Under the pieces are notes generated by a model. The model made no database searches. It was not told where the DNA came from and was given only the letters and a program-made list of their open reading frames with translations. This document shows, one piece after another, positions 47,505 through 59,670 of a stretch of DNA of 64,000 nt. The first letter of the stretch is position 1. The number at the start of each line of letters is the position of its first letter. The translations under genes and the position numbers were made by a program. The stretch lies in contig OY292278.1 of NCBI GenBank assembly GCA_958496175.1, positions 3,844,001 to 3,908,000 on the forward strand, in the 5' to 3' direction. This DNA comes from Sisyra terminalis. Its lineage: Eukaryota; Arthropoda; Insecta; Neuroptera; Sisyridae.

Positions 47505-49668
47505 TACTAATATATAAAACTCTTACGTCTATCTATACATTTCGATTTTGAACCTAATTTTAGGGTAAATATTTGTTTCAAGAGGCCCTTATTCCAAATT
47601 TAAAATTTCTGTCTGTCTGTCTGTCGGTGAGTCCTGATTTAACTAAAGAACGGAACAACCGAATTTAATGAAATTTGGTATTAAGATACAACACAATTTC
47701 CCACAAACTATAGGCTACTTATCATTCTAAAACAATAATAAGGGAAGGTATTCCCAAGGGATGAAAACAGAAATTTACACTAGATAGATGAGTTATGTAT
47801 CATTGGAAAGGTAATTTAAAGTTAGAAAATAATCTGTAAAAATATTTTTAATTGAACTGATAAAAAGCACAGTAAATTCAATTTAAATTTTAAAAAATTG
47901 CCTCTTTGAAATAAAAACCTTTATATATATATAACACATAGTTGATGTTAATAGCGTAATGGCTTACGTATCTAACATTCTGATGCTCCTAATTATAAAG
48001 ACATGGGTTCGAATCTTACAGTGAACTTTTTTTTTTATTTTTTTTTTTTACAAAATTGTTGTAAATTGATCCTTAGAATTGCTCAATAAGGACATATTAA
48101 CGAAAAAAAGTAATAGTAGCAATAATAATAATAGTAATAAAACATAAAATAAATACGTTTTTTAAACCGTGCATACATAAAAATCCTGTATTTATATATC
48201 CTCTCTGACTGATGAAATTTTAATATTCGATGTATTCCTTATAAGAAGTAGACATCTGATAAGATTTTTTTTTTTAAATTCCTACCTTAAAAGAGTAAAA
48301 GAAGTGGCTAAATTTGTATGAGAAAATGTAGAGTTAATCAAAAATCGAAATTTTGAATTTAAAAAGTGCAATTAATAAATAAATAATTAATTAATAATAA
48401 GTTTCTGTTTTTGTTATATCATTTTAACTACAGCATTTTAAATAACGTCATTTCACTTAATTAGTATGAAAGTTTAGGTTGTAGGTACTTATACCAAATA
48501 CCTAAGAGGCAGTTTTTAATTTTTGTTTGTTTTTCAACAATCAAACTTTTTTAAAATCTAATTTTTATGAACCAATGATTGTGACCTGGAGCAATTATTT
48601 AACATTAAGGGAGCAATTTTTTGTCATATATTTCACTATCAATCAAAAAATAAAATCTTCCGAACCAACTTTTTTTCGGTATTTAGAAAAATTTGAAAAT
48701 CAATTATTGTTATTGAAAATATATAAAATATTCGAATTTCCTTCCACGCTTTCTATCTATTTCCAACAATTTTGTATGTTCAACGTCCAAATGTGCGAAA
48801 TCGAATTGCTTTTTAGTCAGGGTAATCAAAATAAAAGTTATAATTTTTTTCGTTTTACATTGTATTTTCCAATAAAAATGCATATTTGTCGATGGAATTA
48901 GGAAAGTTTTTTTCTTATACGATGCAGATATATAATAAGAAAGGGTTTTTTTTGTTAATTCCTCCTCTAAAAGACTGAAAAATGGTGGCAAAGTTTGTAC
49001 GGCATAACGTTTGATAAACGACAATTCGGCGAACTAAAAGAAAATGGTTTAATTATATAGTTGAGATTCAGATATTTTAATAATAAGTGCATAGATACAC
49101 AATGGTTATGCTTGATTATGGAAGAACTGGGTTTCGTGCAATTGAACAAATTTTAATTTCGCGGTAGTTTTGTACATTGCAGTAGTGTAATAGTTTTGAG
49201 AAATGGGTTCATTCGGGAGTCGAGACAATGAAATGGAATTTCTACTAATATTCTAAATCTAGACCCTTAACTAGAACTTTTTACTGTTTTAAACCCTAAT
49301 TAAGACCGACTTTATTAAATTTGACAATATTTTTTTTATTTATATATACTGATTGATTTATAGATTATTTGGTTCACGGTAAGTATACCTACCGTAGGTA
49401 TACGCAATTGAATATACTCTTTTTAGATATTTATAAATATTTTTTGAAAATTAATTGATGATTACATACAACTATTTTATTTTAAGCAACAGTATATTAA
49501 ATGTGTCTTTTTAAAGTCGACAAAATAGTGTTTGCAGGTATGATTATGTTTTTCGAAAAAGAAATAAGGAAAATCAAAATTTTCATTTACCACTACAAAT
49601 AGCAAATCTAAAAAGGAAGTATAATCTATACCTACGTTACGCAGACGAAGTCGCGGGGATCAGCTAGT
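47505..49668 (+). mobile_element. Long Helentron-like element, about 2.2 kb
   Basis: Starts near TCCATACTAATATATAAAAC and ends with GCAGACGAAGTCGCGGGGAT then CAGCTAGT. It contains CTGTCTGTCTGTCTGTCGG, a tRNA-like segment (47943-48027), and a palindrome ACCTACCGTAGGT near 49388-49400 shared with the copy at 1-2198. It supplies the empty-site reference for the MITE at 1089. Frames at 48527-48901, 48710-49024 and 48967-49149 are AT-driven; the last is conserved in two other copies. Confidence 0.75.
47943..48027 (+). tRNA. tRNA-like pseudogene with A and B boxes inside the Helentron-like element
   Basis: TAGCGTAATGG (from 47952) fits the pol III A-box pattern, and GGGTTCGAATC (48005-48015) fits the B-box/T-loop. 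The spacing between them is tRNA-like. The 7-bp acceptor stem does not pair, and the T stem has a mismatch, so this is not a working tRNA gene. A tRNA-derived SINE head or tRNA pseudogene carried by the element is more likely. A long T/A-rich tract follows immediately. Confidence 0.4.
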
Positions 49669-50583
49669 TTAAAAATAGACGTCAGCAAAGTTTTCCCGTC
49701 AAAATTACTTTTATATATTTGCATTTTTCTTCTGATCAAATAGATTGCAAATGTATTACAAAATCATCAATTATTTTGATTTTTTGGAAAAGTTTCAATT
49801 TAACATTCATTTTCTTGCGAAAAAATCAATTTTTCATAAAAAAAAAAAAACAATAAATTCATCGTCAAGAATTGAAAATTGAAATCTTTTCTTTTTATAT
49901 TTGCATTTTATTATAGCAAATAGCTGCAATAAATTGCATTGAAATACCTTTTAATGATCGACATGCACTTTTTGATTTCCATATGTTGATTTATTTAAAG
50001 CGATTTGATTCGATACTTTGGTATTTTCTAAGTATTTCGCGATGGTTTATTGATAGAAAAATTGATACGAAACAAATTGAAATTTATTTCGGTAGTGATA
50101 TTTATTTAATTGCTGCAGAAATTAAATTATTGTTTACATGAAAACTGCATCGATGCAATGTAATTTTATATAGCGGCAAAATTTATCCTCTGAAAATTGT
50201 TCTTTTTTAATTTATTTTTGTAAGAAAATATAAAATAAATTACTTTCACCCAAAAAAAAACTGAAATATATAAAATTCAATTTAAATTTCAAATAGAATG
50301 TACGAACTTTTTGCGTATGAAAGCACAAAAAAAAAATTCTTCCCTGGTTAGTAGAAAGTCTACGACAAAAAATTAATGTGCCTTTTTAAATAACGCGCCC
50401 ATATTTCATTAATAAACGGTCCACACCCACCGGCCGTTGCCTCTCGCACCTCGACACCGTCATTAATTCATTTTTAAAAAAGATAAATTAAAATCCATGC
50501 CGCTTTTCCTCCAGTCTTCTTCGTCTCCTTTCCACTGCGCCGACGCTAATCTAAAGCTCTGAAGCTTTTAAAAAAATGACGCT

Positions 50584-50586
<3 letters not shown>
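49669..50586. other. AT-rich DNA with a GC-richer patch, no gene seen
   Basis: The segment 50390-50570 (CCACACCCACCGGCCGTTGC, CTCGCACCTCGACACCG, CTGCGCCGACGC) is markedly less AT-rich and lacks an open splice-bounded frame. It could be a conserved noncoding or regulatory element. The rest is plain AT-rich sequence. Confidence 0.4.

Positions 50587-50654
<68 letters not shown>
50587..50654. repeat. (AT)n microsatellite, 34 units
   Basis: Uninterrupted AT dinucleotides over 68 bp, directly 3' of the GC-richer patch. Confidence 0.98.
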
Positions 50655-50657
<3 letters not shown>

Positions 50658-52800
50658 TATCTCATCATCTTTCCGCTCGGCTTTTGAATGGAAAATTAAA
50701 ATTAGATTGCATTTCCGCAAGCGTGTTTTACTTGATGTCTCATTTCCAAAGATTTATCGGATGATGCATTTACAATCTTGGAGAAAAATAAATTAAGTGC
50801 TTCACTAATTTTTCACTGAGAAAGCAATTTAAGTGTGATATCTCGTGTAATAATCTCACACGTTGATTGCGACATAGTCATTTTGTTTCTCTGATGGAAA
50901 TTAATTGGAGACGGCCCTTAAATTTCATTGGGCGCCGCCCAGCCCTTGCATTGAAAGTTAATTAATTTGTCAAAAATGTAACGGAAATGTGAGGGAATTT
51001 CATTTAAAAATAAGTACATCAATTAAAAAGTTTTGAAAAAATTGGTGAACCGGCGCGAAAAATGAGTTGTGCATTAATTATTTTCTGTTCTGGATTGAGA
51101 AATCTTGTTTTTAATTAAATTTTAGTTTAGAGTTCTAAAAGTGGAGGTATAAGTATGATTCTCATCTAAAAACTAATCAAATTATCTAATCAAAATTTGA
51201 AAAAATGATTCTTCTTCAACTAATAATGGTTTTATATTTGAGTTGTATGTCCTAAATACGTAAATGTATGCTTAATTTTTAGTCGGATGCATGTTTTTTC
51301 CTGGAACTTATACAGCAGTGAAAATTCTAAATGGAAAGTTTAGCTACTTAAATATACAAAAAGTTTACCCATTGAAATGTTATACTTTTGATATTTTTGG
51401 ATTAGATATTTCAATATTCCTCTTACAAAATAATTTATTGAAACTATGAAACCTAAAAAAATGTATATATTTACTTCTCAGTATATAAGCTTAGATGTGC
51501 ACAAAGTTTGGTCCTAAGTTAATCTCCTATCTTCTCCTCTATGTAAATAGAGATATATAGCAAATATTTCTCAAAATAACCTGAATATATTTAAGATTCT
51601 AGGAAATCTCAGATTCCTGACGAAGTTATTAGTTGCTGTTTTATTGTATTAACTAAAGTTTAAAAAAAACGATGAAAATGAGCTTTTTAGAAGTTATTCC
51701 CGGAAATTTCACACAAATTTAAAATGTGCAAAAAGTCTTCACTACTAAATGAAAACTTTAAAATAATATGCAAACATTTTTAAGGAAAATTTCAATAGTA
51801 ACACATACGTGGTATTATATGGGGATAAAAATATGGTATTAAGTTAGCCAAAAAAAATTGTGCATTAAAAAATAAATGTTCAATATGTAAATATTAAATT
51901 CAACAAAAATATGTCAATAAAAATTGCTCAGGTTTTTTGAGTAATAATAAAAGTAAAAGTGCCTATTGATAGAAATTTCAAAGATTAAATTAGTCAATAA
52001 CTCAGTGTTTTTAAAAATCACCCCGAAGCATTAATGAACAAAGATATTTTCTTCAAAAAATCTAAAAGCTTACTTGCAAATTTAGAATTGGCTAGGAAAT
52101 ATATTAGGAAGGGAAAATTAAGGGTAAATATTCCAAAAACATGTTCTTCCTAGTTACAATAAATCAATTACTAGCTTCAGATATAATCTATTACACATGC
52201 TATTTGGTTATTGTAAATAGGGATTGTTTTATAGTTAAATCAAGATCTATTTCAAAAAAAAAACTTTGTTAATAAAAGTTAAAATTAAATTGTTTAGAAA
52301 ATCGATACCAATGTTAGCAACAATAATTGAGATCAACTAAGGCCCCATTTTGTGCATATCTATGCTTAAAAATCAAAAGCACAACTTTTGAAGGGGTAAA
52401 CTTTTGTGGGGTACATATAAGTAATTAAGATTCCTTTTGGAATTTTTTAAAATTCATCCACTGTTGCGAAAGTCCAAGGTTTTCATGTTATTGAGGCTCC
52501 AAACACTTTACTATTGGCAAATACTTAAGCCATTGATTAAATTATTTGAAAATTTAAAATATCCAATTTGTGCATTCGGAGATTCCATTTACCTGAAAAT
52601 ATGACAATTACTAAGTGAATACTAATTACAAACAATAATTTACGTAACAAATGTAATACACAATGAGCCCTGGTGATCGTCATCGTGGCCAATTAGTTGT
52701 AGTACATAGAAATTTAGATATAAGGATTTCATGATAAGTCTTGGAAATTATACAACTTTTCGATCAAGTTATGGATTTCCTATTGTGTACCCTTCGCTGC
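50655..52800. other. AT-rich DNA, no gene seen
   Basis: No exon or known repeat end was recognised over more than 2 kb. Near-identical word use (GTGCATA, GCACAAAG...TTTGGTCCTAAGTTA) recurs loosely from 51.2 to 52.6 kb, which may mean an old, decayed tandem repeat. Confidence 0.4.
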
Positions 52801-54459
52801 CGACGTTTCGTATTCTCTTACTATGGCATCTTCAGGGCGTAATTAATTCCGGAACTATTCCGAATCAGATTATTGAATTTTACTGTTTTTTCAGAACTTC
52901 AGCTTGAAATATCTGGAACTTTTCACTTTTCAAGTACTTTTATGCCAGTTTGGACTAAAATAAATTCGTTGAACATAGGAAAACATCTAAAAATTTGCAC
53001 ACAAAGTAAATTATATAATGTTAACATTGAACCAATAAATATTACCTGTTTTATATTTTTCAACCCAAAATAATTTGTTTTGAACCTCATTTTATCAATT
53101 ATATAGTAGAATTTTACTTTTTTCACTAATTTTTTCCATTAAAAATATCAATTATTGAAATAATTTAACTTAACTTAATTTCAACGTCTTCACCACGAGG
53201 TTTCAAATAATAACCTTATTTTACAATCTACTGAAAATAAGCAAAAAAACATGGCGACTTTTGAGCTATTTTGAGGAATAACTCCGAAAATATAACCGCA
53301 TAAGATTTGGGGGTATAGGATTTAATACATAAAGCAATAATTTAGTTGAATAGGTAAATTCACATTGTGTTTGTCTTACGCATTTTTATGCATACTAATA
53401 GCTGGCCCAAATTCATAATCGTTAATTTCGATTAATTTGAATATCAACAATTAAATTTAAATAATTACGACAGTAATTGCGACTCAGTTGAAATAATTTC
53501 CTTTAAAATGATACCTCATTTTTAAATATTGGTGTTTTAATATTAAACGAGATTGGAATCCAGTGCAACCTGTAAATGCATTTTTTAAGTGCACAATACT
53601 GAGTTAATAGACAAATTACTGCGACGAAAATTGTTTTGGAAAAATTTTGGGGTGACGTTTCGTAATCTATTGCTATAGCATCTTCAGGGCGTAATTAATT
53701 CCGGAACTATTCCGAATCAGATTATTGAATTTTCCTGTTTTTCAGAAGCTCGGTTTGAAATATTTGGAACTTTTCACTTTCCAAGTACTTTTATTTAGTT
53801 TGGACTGAAATCAATTCGTTAAACATAGGAAAACATCTAAAAATTTGTACTTAAAGTAAATTATATAATGTTTACATTGGACCAATAAATATTACCTGAT
53901 TTACATTTTTCTTTTAAAATAATTTATTTTGAACCGCATTTTATCAATTAGATAGTAGAATTTTACTTTTTTCACTTATTTTTTCCATTAAAAATATAAT
54001 ATTTTAAATAATTTAACTTAACCTAATTTCAACGTCTGCACCACGAGGTTTCAAATACTAACCTTATTTTACAATCTAGTGAAAATAAGCAAAAAAACAT
54101 GGCGACTTTTGAGGAATAACTCCGAAAATATAACCGCATAAGATTTTGGGGTATAGGATTTAATACATAAAGCAATAATTTAGTTGAATAAGTAAATTCA
54201 CATTGTGTTTATTATATGCATTTTTATGCATACTAATAGCTGGCCCAAATTCATAATCGTTAATTTCGATTGATTTGAATGTTAACAATTAAATTTAGAT
54301 AATTACGACAGTAATTGCGACTGAAAATGATACCTCATTTTTTAATATTAAACGAGACTGGAATCCAGTGCAATCTATAAATGCATTTTTTAAGTGCACA
54401 ATATTGAGTTAATAGATAAATTTCAGCGAGGAAAATTGGTTTTGGAAAAATTTTGGGAA
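52801..54459 (-). repeat. Two tandem units of about 853 bp with a CTGAAGA...GAAACGTC motif in each
   Basis: Units start at 52802 and 53655 with GACGTTTCGTA (plus strand) and contain GCATCTTCAGGGCGTAATTA, ATTCCGGAACTATTCCGAAT, AACTTAACTTAATTTCAACG and ACATGGCGACTTTTGAG. On the minus strand each unit has CTGAAGA, a 19-nt segment, then GAAACGTC. Unit borders: unit 1 ends AAAAATTTTGGGG at 53654, unit 2 ends AAAAATTTTGGG near 54459. Sequence blocks are shared with 28.1-30.1 kb. The frame at 52873-53126 is repeat. Confidence 0.75.
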
Positions 54460-55789
54460 CACCTAAGAAAGAAATAGAAAATCAAAAATGTTACCTTCCA
54501 AAAAGACCTTGGAAAACTACTTTTCTCAATTTTAGTTTCACTTCACTTTTTTATTGCATTGATGAAATATTTATACCAAAAATTTATAGTGGCACCAAAC
54601 ATCTGCGATAAAACTATGTCCTTCTAATTTTTTTCTGTAATTCAAACCACTTTATTGGCGTTCAATAAACACATCACAAATCGATCATTTTGCATCGATC
54701 GTCCATCAGCTTTTGTGATAAACGCCGCTTTGTGCAAAACCTGGCGATCCGATCGATTGATTAACGATAAACAATAAAATCTCCTTCCAATCGTCCACTT
54801 TTATTCGCTGGTAAGGTACTTGCAATTGGCGAATTATGCGAATATGCATATTAATATTCGTATGCAGACATGAGTGATGGTAGTTGACTTGGCTGCATTT
54901 TTCAGCGTCACAATGCATTATTTTGTCATTCGATCGGATGTGCATTTATTCAAATTACATGGCAATAAGAATAGGAACATTCTCGTGAAAATTTTCAATG
55001 CAAAAGAAATATAAATTTATAAATTTGTTGTCAATTTATTTTGTTGATTTTACTATTAAAGGAAGAAAACTAATTTAATGTTTACAAAAATAGATTATTC
55101 GTCGAATAAAATAGATTTTCTTTCAATAGAATTCACGAGTTCATATGCAAAGTTCAAACGTGTGCCCTTTTCTCAATTTTTATAGTCGCAATAAAAAATT
55201 TACGACTAATCAAAATCGTTGGTGGTTTTATATAAACTTAATACACAATTGAAACCAGCGATAAAAATAAATGTGAAAACTTTTCCGGTCAAAAATAAAC
55301 TTTAATTTTTTTTTTTCGTAAAACATTAAACATAAACTTTTACTTCCTATTTTCATTGTTTGTGTGAAATTTTTTCGCGCATTGAAATACAATTTTAAGA
55401 TTGAAATCACAAAATCCATCACAACTTGTGGTTTGGGGGATGGAGGGCGTTTGGTCGACCAATCTTTTGTGGTGCAATAGAAAAGTAAATGAGACCACAA
55501 ATATTGGATTTGGTTCATTTGAAATGACACTAAGCAGAAATTATGGCGACGATTATTTGAAAAAGATGAAATAATTCTACGGATAGTGTGGCACAAGGGG
55601 ATTTTGTAATTAATCATGATATTGCACAATGGCCGCGAAGGCTTTCAGTCCTTATCTATGGAGTTAAGGGTGAGAGATTGTAGAGCTTTGTTAATGAGAA
55701 ACGATGGGGGAAAAAATGGCATTTTTTCGAAAGCTTTCGAAATAAATTTCGTATAGAATAAAACTAGATTTTTAGGGAGAGAAGTGAAT
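54460..55789. other. Unique, partly less AT-rich DNA; possible conserved noncoding region
   Basis: 54640-54960 is distinctly less AT-rich (CGATCATTTTGCATCGATCG, AAACGCCGCTTTGTGC, GCGATCCGATCGATTGATTA). Frames at 54706-54945 and 55228-55629 (minus, 133 codons) have no recognisable domain and no splice support. I regard the region as noncoding with possible regulatory content. Confidence 0.4.
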
Positions 55790-55797
55790 ATATACTT

Positions 55798-56800
55798 TAG
55801 GGTGATTTTTTTTTTTGACTTTTTTTGGTCCCATCGTGAAATTTTTTTTGAAATACCAAAAAAAAAAATCTCTGAAAGTTTGAGCCCTGAATATTAATTT
55901 TAAGCCCTCGACCAAGACGTGTAAAGATTTCCCATTGAAAATCCCATCGGAAACTCTGATTTTTTATTTTTAAATTTCTATATCTCAGCGGTATTTCATG
56001 GAATCGCTTTTACCGAAGATGGTTTTTTCTCAGAATTAAAAGTTCTACAAAAATGTCCATTGCGACAAAGTCGTAACTCACACCGGTGAAGTAGTACGGG
56101 CCACTGAACCTGATTTTTCCATAAAATTCGCGTTTTTTTTGCATTTATCTCGTAAATAACAAGAGCTACGGAAAAATTATAAATAAAAAACTTGTAGAGA
56201 ATTTGATTTCCTACAAAAAAGTTCCTTTAGACTAAATTGCTAAGATCAATATTAAACGAGATATTAAGCTTTGAATTGATTTAAAGTTTAAATCAATGAT
56301 CGGCAAAAATTTCACAGAAAAATCAATTCAAGGCTTAATATCTCGTTTAATATTGATCTTAGCGATTTGGTCTAGAGGAACTTTTTTGTAGGAAATCAAA
56401 TTTTCTACAAGTTTTTTATTTGTAATTTTTCCGTAGCTCTTGTTATTTACGAGGTAAATGCAAAAAAATGCGAATTTTATAGAAAAATCAGGTTCAGTGG
56501 CCCGAACTACCTGACCGGTGTTAGTTACGACTTTGTCGCAATGGGCACTTTTGTAGAGCGTTTAATTCTGAGAAAAAACCACCGTCGGTAAAAGCGATCC
56601 CATGAAATGCCGCTGAGATATAGAAATTTAAAAATAAAAAATCAGATTTTCCGATGGGATTTTCAATGGGAAATCTTTACACGTCTTGGTCGAGGACTTA
56701 AAATTAATATTAACGGCTCAAACTTTCAGGGATTTTTTTTTGGTATTTCCAACAAAATTTCACGATGGGACCAAAGAAAAGTAAAAAAAAAATCACCCTA
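55798..56800. mobile_element. hAT-like palindromic MITE, family A, complete with perfect 8-bp TSD
   Basis: Starts TAGGGTGATTTTTTTT, ends AAAAAATCACCCTA. ATATACTT occurs on both sides (55790-55797 and 56801-56808). At 1003 bp it is longer than the 781-bp copy at 1089 but has the same arms (GGTCCCATCGTGAAATTTT, CATTGCGACAAAGTCGTAAC). No transposase. The frame at 56607-56801 is arm sequence. Confidence 0.9.
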
Positions 56801-56808
56801 ATATACTT

Positions 56809-57947
56809 ATTTGATTTTACGGAAAGAGAGGAACTTTAAATGACTAAATTGTCCAATTTTAATACATCCATGGTGGTTGATGAAAAAACCTTTCAAAAGA
56901 TCTATAAAAACATATGGTTTAATATTTAAAAGGAAAATTTTCTCGGTTAGATACATCAATCAATTCTGAGGACTAAAATTCTTAAATTAGTCCAATTTTT
57001 AGATTAAATATGTTTATTAATTATATAAGAGTTGAGGAATGGATGCTTTGATATCTGATAAAATTTTAATACGGTGAGGGATTTATGAACAAATCTTTGT
57101 ATGATTTTTCGGTTGTTAAAATTAAAACTAATACAAGAAATTGGGGATGTTTTACATTTGGAATTGAATAACATAAAATGATTCAATAAAAATTTACTTT
57201 ATGTAAATTTTACGAGGGGGAGGGAATCAAAATGCCTGATTTTCACCTTACCTAATTAATAAATAAACTTTAACCAGAGAAAACATGTGTTTTTATTGAG
57301 GCGTCGCTAGACTTTTTGGATTTGGAAATTATTAAGCGAAAATACGATAAAAACTACAATTTTTATTTTTTATAAAAATTAATTCGGGTTTATATGTTTT
57401 TAATTTTTAATATTAACTTTGATAAATTAAATTTTTCTTGGAAAAATTGACAAATAAAATAGCTTCGATTACTATCTAATTTTAAGTAACTTATGCTTTA
57501 GTTATTTGGAATACATTTGTAAATAGAGAGGGTTGAAAATTTTATTTAAATCTTATGATTAAATGACTTAGAAACTTATTCAATGACATAACGGTTTTCA
57601 AATTATTTGTATGAGGAAATGAAATATTAAAAGAATAAAAATTACGGTTCATAATTATTTTGAGATACAATATGATACGATATTTTAAAGGGTACGCTAC
57701 CAAAAGAAAATTTGAGGACCGCTGTCTTAGATATTATCATATACAATTTGAAGTTCTAAGAATATTAGAATATCTCACCAGTAGTGTATAGAAATGGTAC
57801 ATATTGGGGATGAAATTTTGAGATTTAAAAAGTCTCGATTACACTTGTAATCAGTTATTTATTAAATTAATCAATTATCAACAAATTAAGGGTATATAGG
57901 ATATAAACACCCAAAAGAGTTTTCATCTGGAAATTTCATCCTCCTGT
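56809..57947. other. AT-rich DNA, no gene seen
   Basis: No exons or repeat ends recognised. The frame at 57004-57186 has no domain. Confidence 0.45.
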
Positions 57948-58205
57948 TATTTGAACCGTTTATTTTGAAAGTGAGTTAAGTCCATTTCAAGAACAATCCC
58001 TATAGTGTTATCATTTTTAACCATAGGAACTATGAAAGATACTAAGGAGGAGGAGGGAATAATTGGCGTTTTTGTTAAAATCAGTAATTTCTGAAAACTT
58101 AACAGTTAAATAATTAACATACTTTGTTCTAGTTACAAGAAGAAGAATCACCATTTAGATCCCGTCCTTGAAATGGACTTACGCCACTTTCAAAATAAAC
58201 GAGTC
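57948..58205. mobile_element. Short TIR element (MITE), about 255 bp
   Basis: The left end CCGTTTATTTTGAAAGTGAG and the right end CACTTTCAAAATAAACGAGT are inverted. The interior AACAATCCCTATAGTGTTAT and GGAGGAGGGAATAATTGGCG matches the copies at 7141 and 34664. The exact target duplication is unclear. Confidence 0.65.
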
Positions 58206-58656
58206 ATTTATTACTTTTGAATCTAGCTTTATACAGTTTCATCAGAGATTTACTATTTTTTTTTATTCCATTGAAAAAATTATTCTTCAGTCATATGAAA
58301 AAAAAAACTAGTTAAAATGGATAAATCCTAATTATTCCTTCTGGTCTTTAAAGCAGCGGTTCTTAACCTTGCTAAAGGCACCAGCCACCTCTAGTTTCAT
58401 ATGCTCATTTTCGCATATTCATATTTTCTTCGAACCCAAGTTAAGAACCATTGCTGTAATGTGAAACCTGTTACAGAATTTTTCTTAGCCTCATAGCCAC
58501 TGGCGCGATTTTGATTAGTTTATAGTCCAGAAGTGAAAAGTTCTCATGTACAGTACTGTGCATCTTTCTTAGTTCCATAAAATAGGATGAACCTTTCTCT
58601 TTTTCAAGGATTGTATCAATTACTGTACAAGATCAAGTGAGATAAAATGACCGTGG
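58206..58656. other. AT-rich DNA, no gene seen
   Basis: The stretch AGCAGCGGTTCTTAACCTTG near 58352 is followed by AAGTTAAGAACCATTGC near 58439. This is a loose inverted pair of the kind seen at the ends of decayed DNA transposons. Nothing more can be said. Confidence 0.35.
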
Positions 58657-58664
58657 GCTTACAT

Positions 58665-59656
58665 TAGACTGATTCAAAAAAAAAAAAATTTTTTTTTTTT
58701 TAATTATATCGAAAATATTGTTGGGAATGATAAAAAAAATCCGGTGAAAGTTTAGGCTCTTAATATTAATATTAAAAGGTGCAGCATCGCAAATTTCGAT
58801 TTTCCATTTAAATAACATTGGAACAATATTCTCTTGCACTTTGGAATTTTATAGCTCACGTTGGTGACAATATTTCAGAATGACCAAGGTATATTCTTGT
58901 AGACAATTGAACGATCTACAAAAAAGGTCTTTAACAAGTTTCTGATATATTTATTCCTTCAAAAGTTATTCGAGGTCAAAGTTGAACTAAAAAGAAATTT
59001 AAATAATTTTTCAATTTTTTGACGCAACCATCAAATTTATGAGAAAATTTTATAGGACATTTTTTCTTTAACTTATCTCTGTAAAAGATTTGATATTTTT
59101 CACAGGTCCTAAGTTATTTGCATTAAACTGAAAATTCCCTGAATTATTATATTTTTAACATATTTTTTTTTATTTTACTTAAATAACTTAGGGCCTGTGA
59201 AAAATATCAAAAACTTTTATAGAGATAAGTTATAGAAAAAAAATTGCTCTACAAAAAATATCCTATAAAATTTTCTCATAAAATTGATGGTTGCGTCAAA
59301 AAATTGAAAAAATATTAAAATTTCTCTTTAGTTCAACTTTGACCTCGAATAACTTTTAAAGGAATAAACATATCAAAAACTTATACAAAGACCTTTTTTG
59401 TAGATAGTTCAATTTTCTACAAGCATATACCTTGGTCATTCCGAAATATTATCATTAACGTGAGCTATAAAATTCCAAAGTGCAAGAGAATATTGTTCCC
59501 ATGTTATTTAAATGGAAAATCGAAATTTGCGATGCGGCACCTCTTAATATTAATATTAAGACCTTAAACTTTCACAAGATTTTTTTTGTCATTTCCAAGA
59601 ATATTTTCAATATAATTAAGAAAAAATATTCATCATTTTTTTTTTGAATCAGTCTA
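58665..59656. mobile_element. hAT-like palindromic MITE, family D, simple complete form
   Basis: Starts TAGACTGATTCAAAAAA and ends TTTTTGAATCAGTCTA. Flanks are GCTTACAT (58657-58664) and GTTTACAT (59657-59664), an 8-bp duplication with one transition. The arms carry CTCTTAATATTAATATTAA, GATCTACAAAAAAGGTCT and GTTATTCGAGGTCAAAGTTG. This 992-bp copy defines the family from which the 16.8- and 40.1-kb composites derive. The minus frame at 58633-58839 is arm sequence. Confidence 0.85.
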
Positions 59657-59670
59657 GTTTACATATACTG

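Noticed and set aside
47943..48027. Functional tRNA gene
   Set aside because: A and B boxes are present, but the acceptor stem does not pair and the segment lies inside a mobile element; listed only as tRNA-like.
55228..55629. Minus-strand frame of 133 codons
   Set aside because: Long for this window but AT-driven, with no domain, no splice context and no repeat in composition that suggests coding. Treated as chance.
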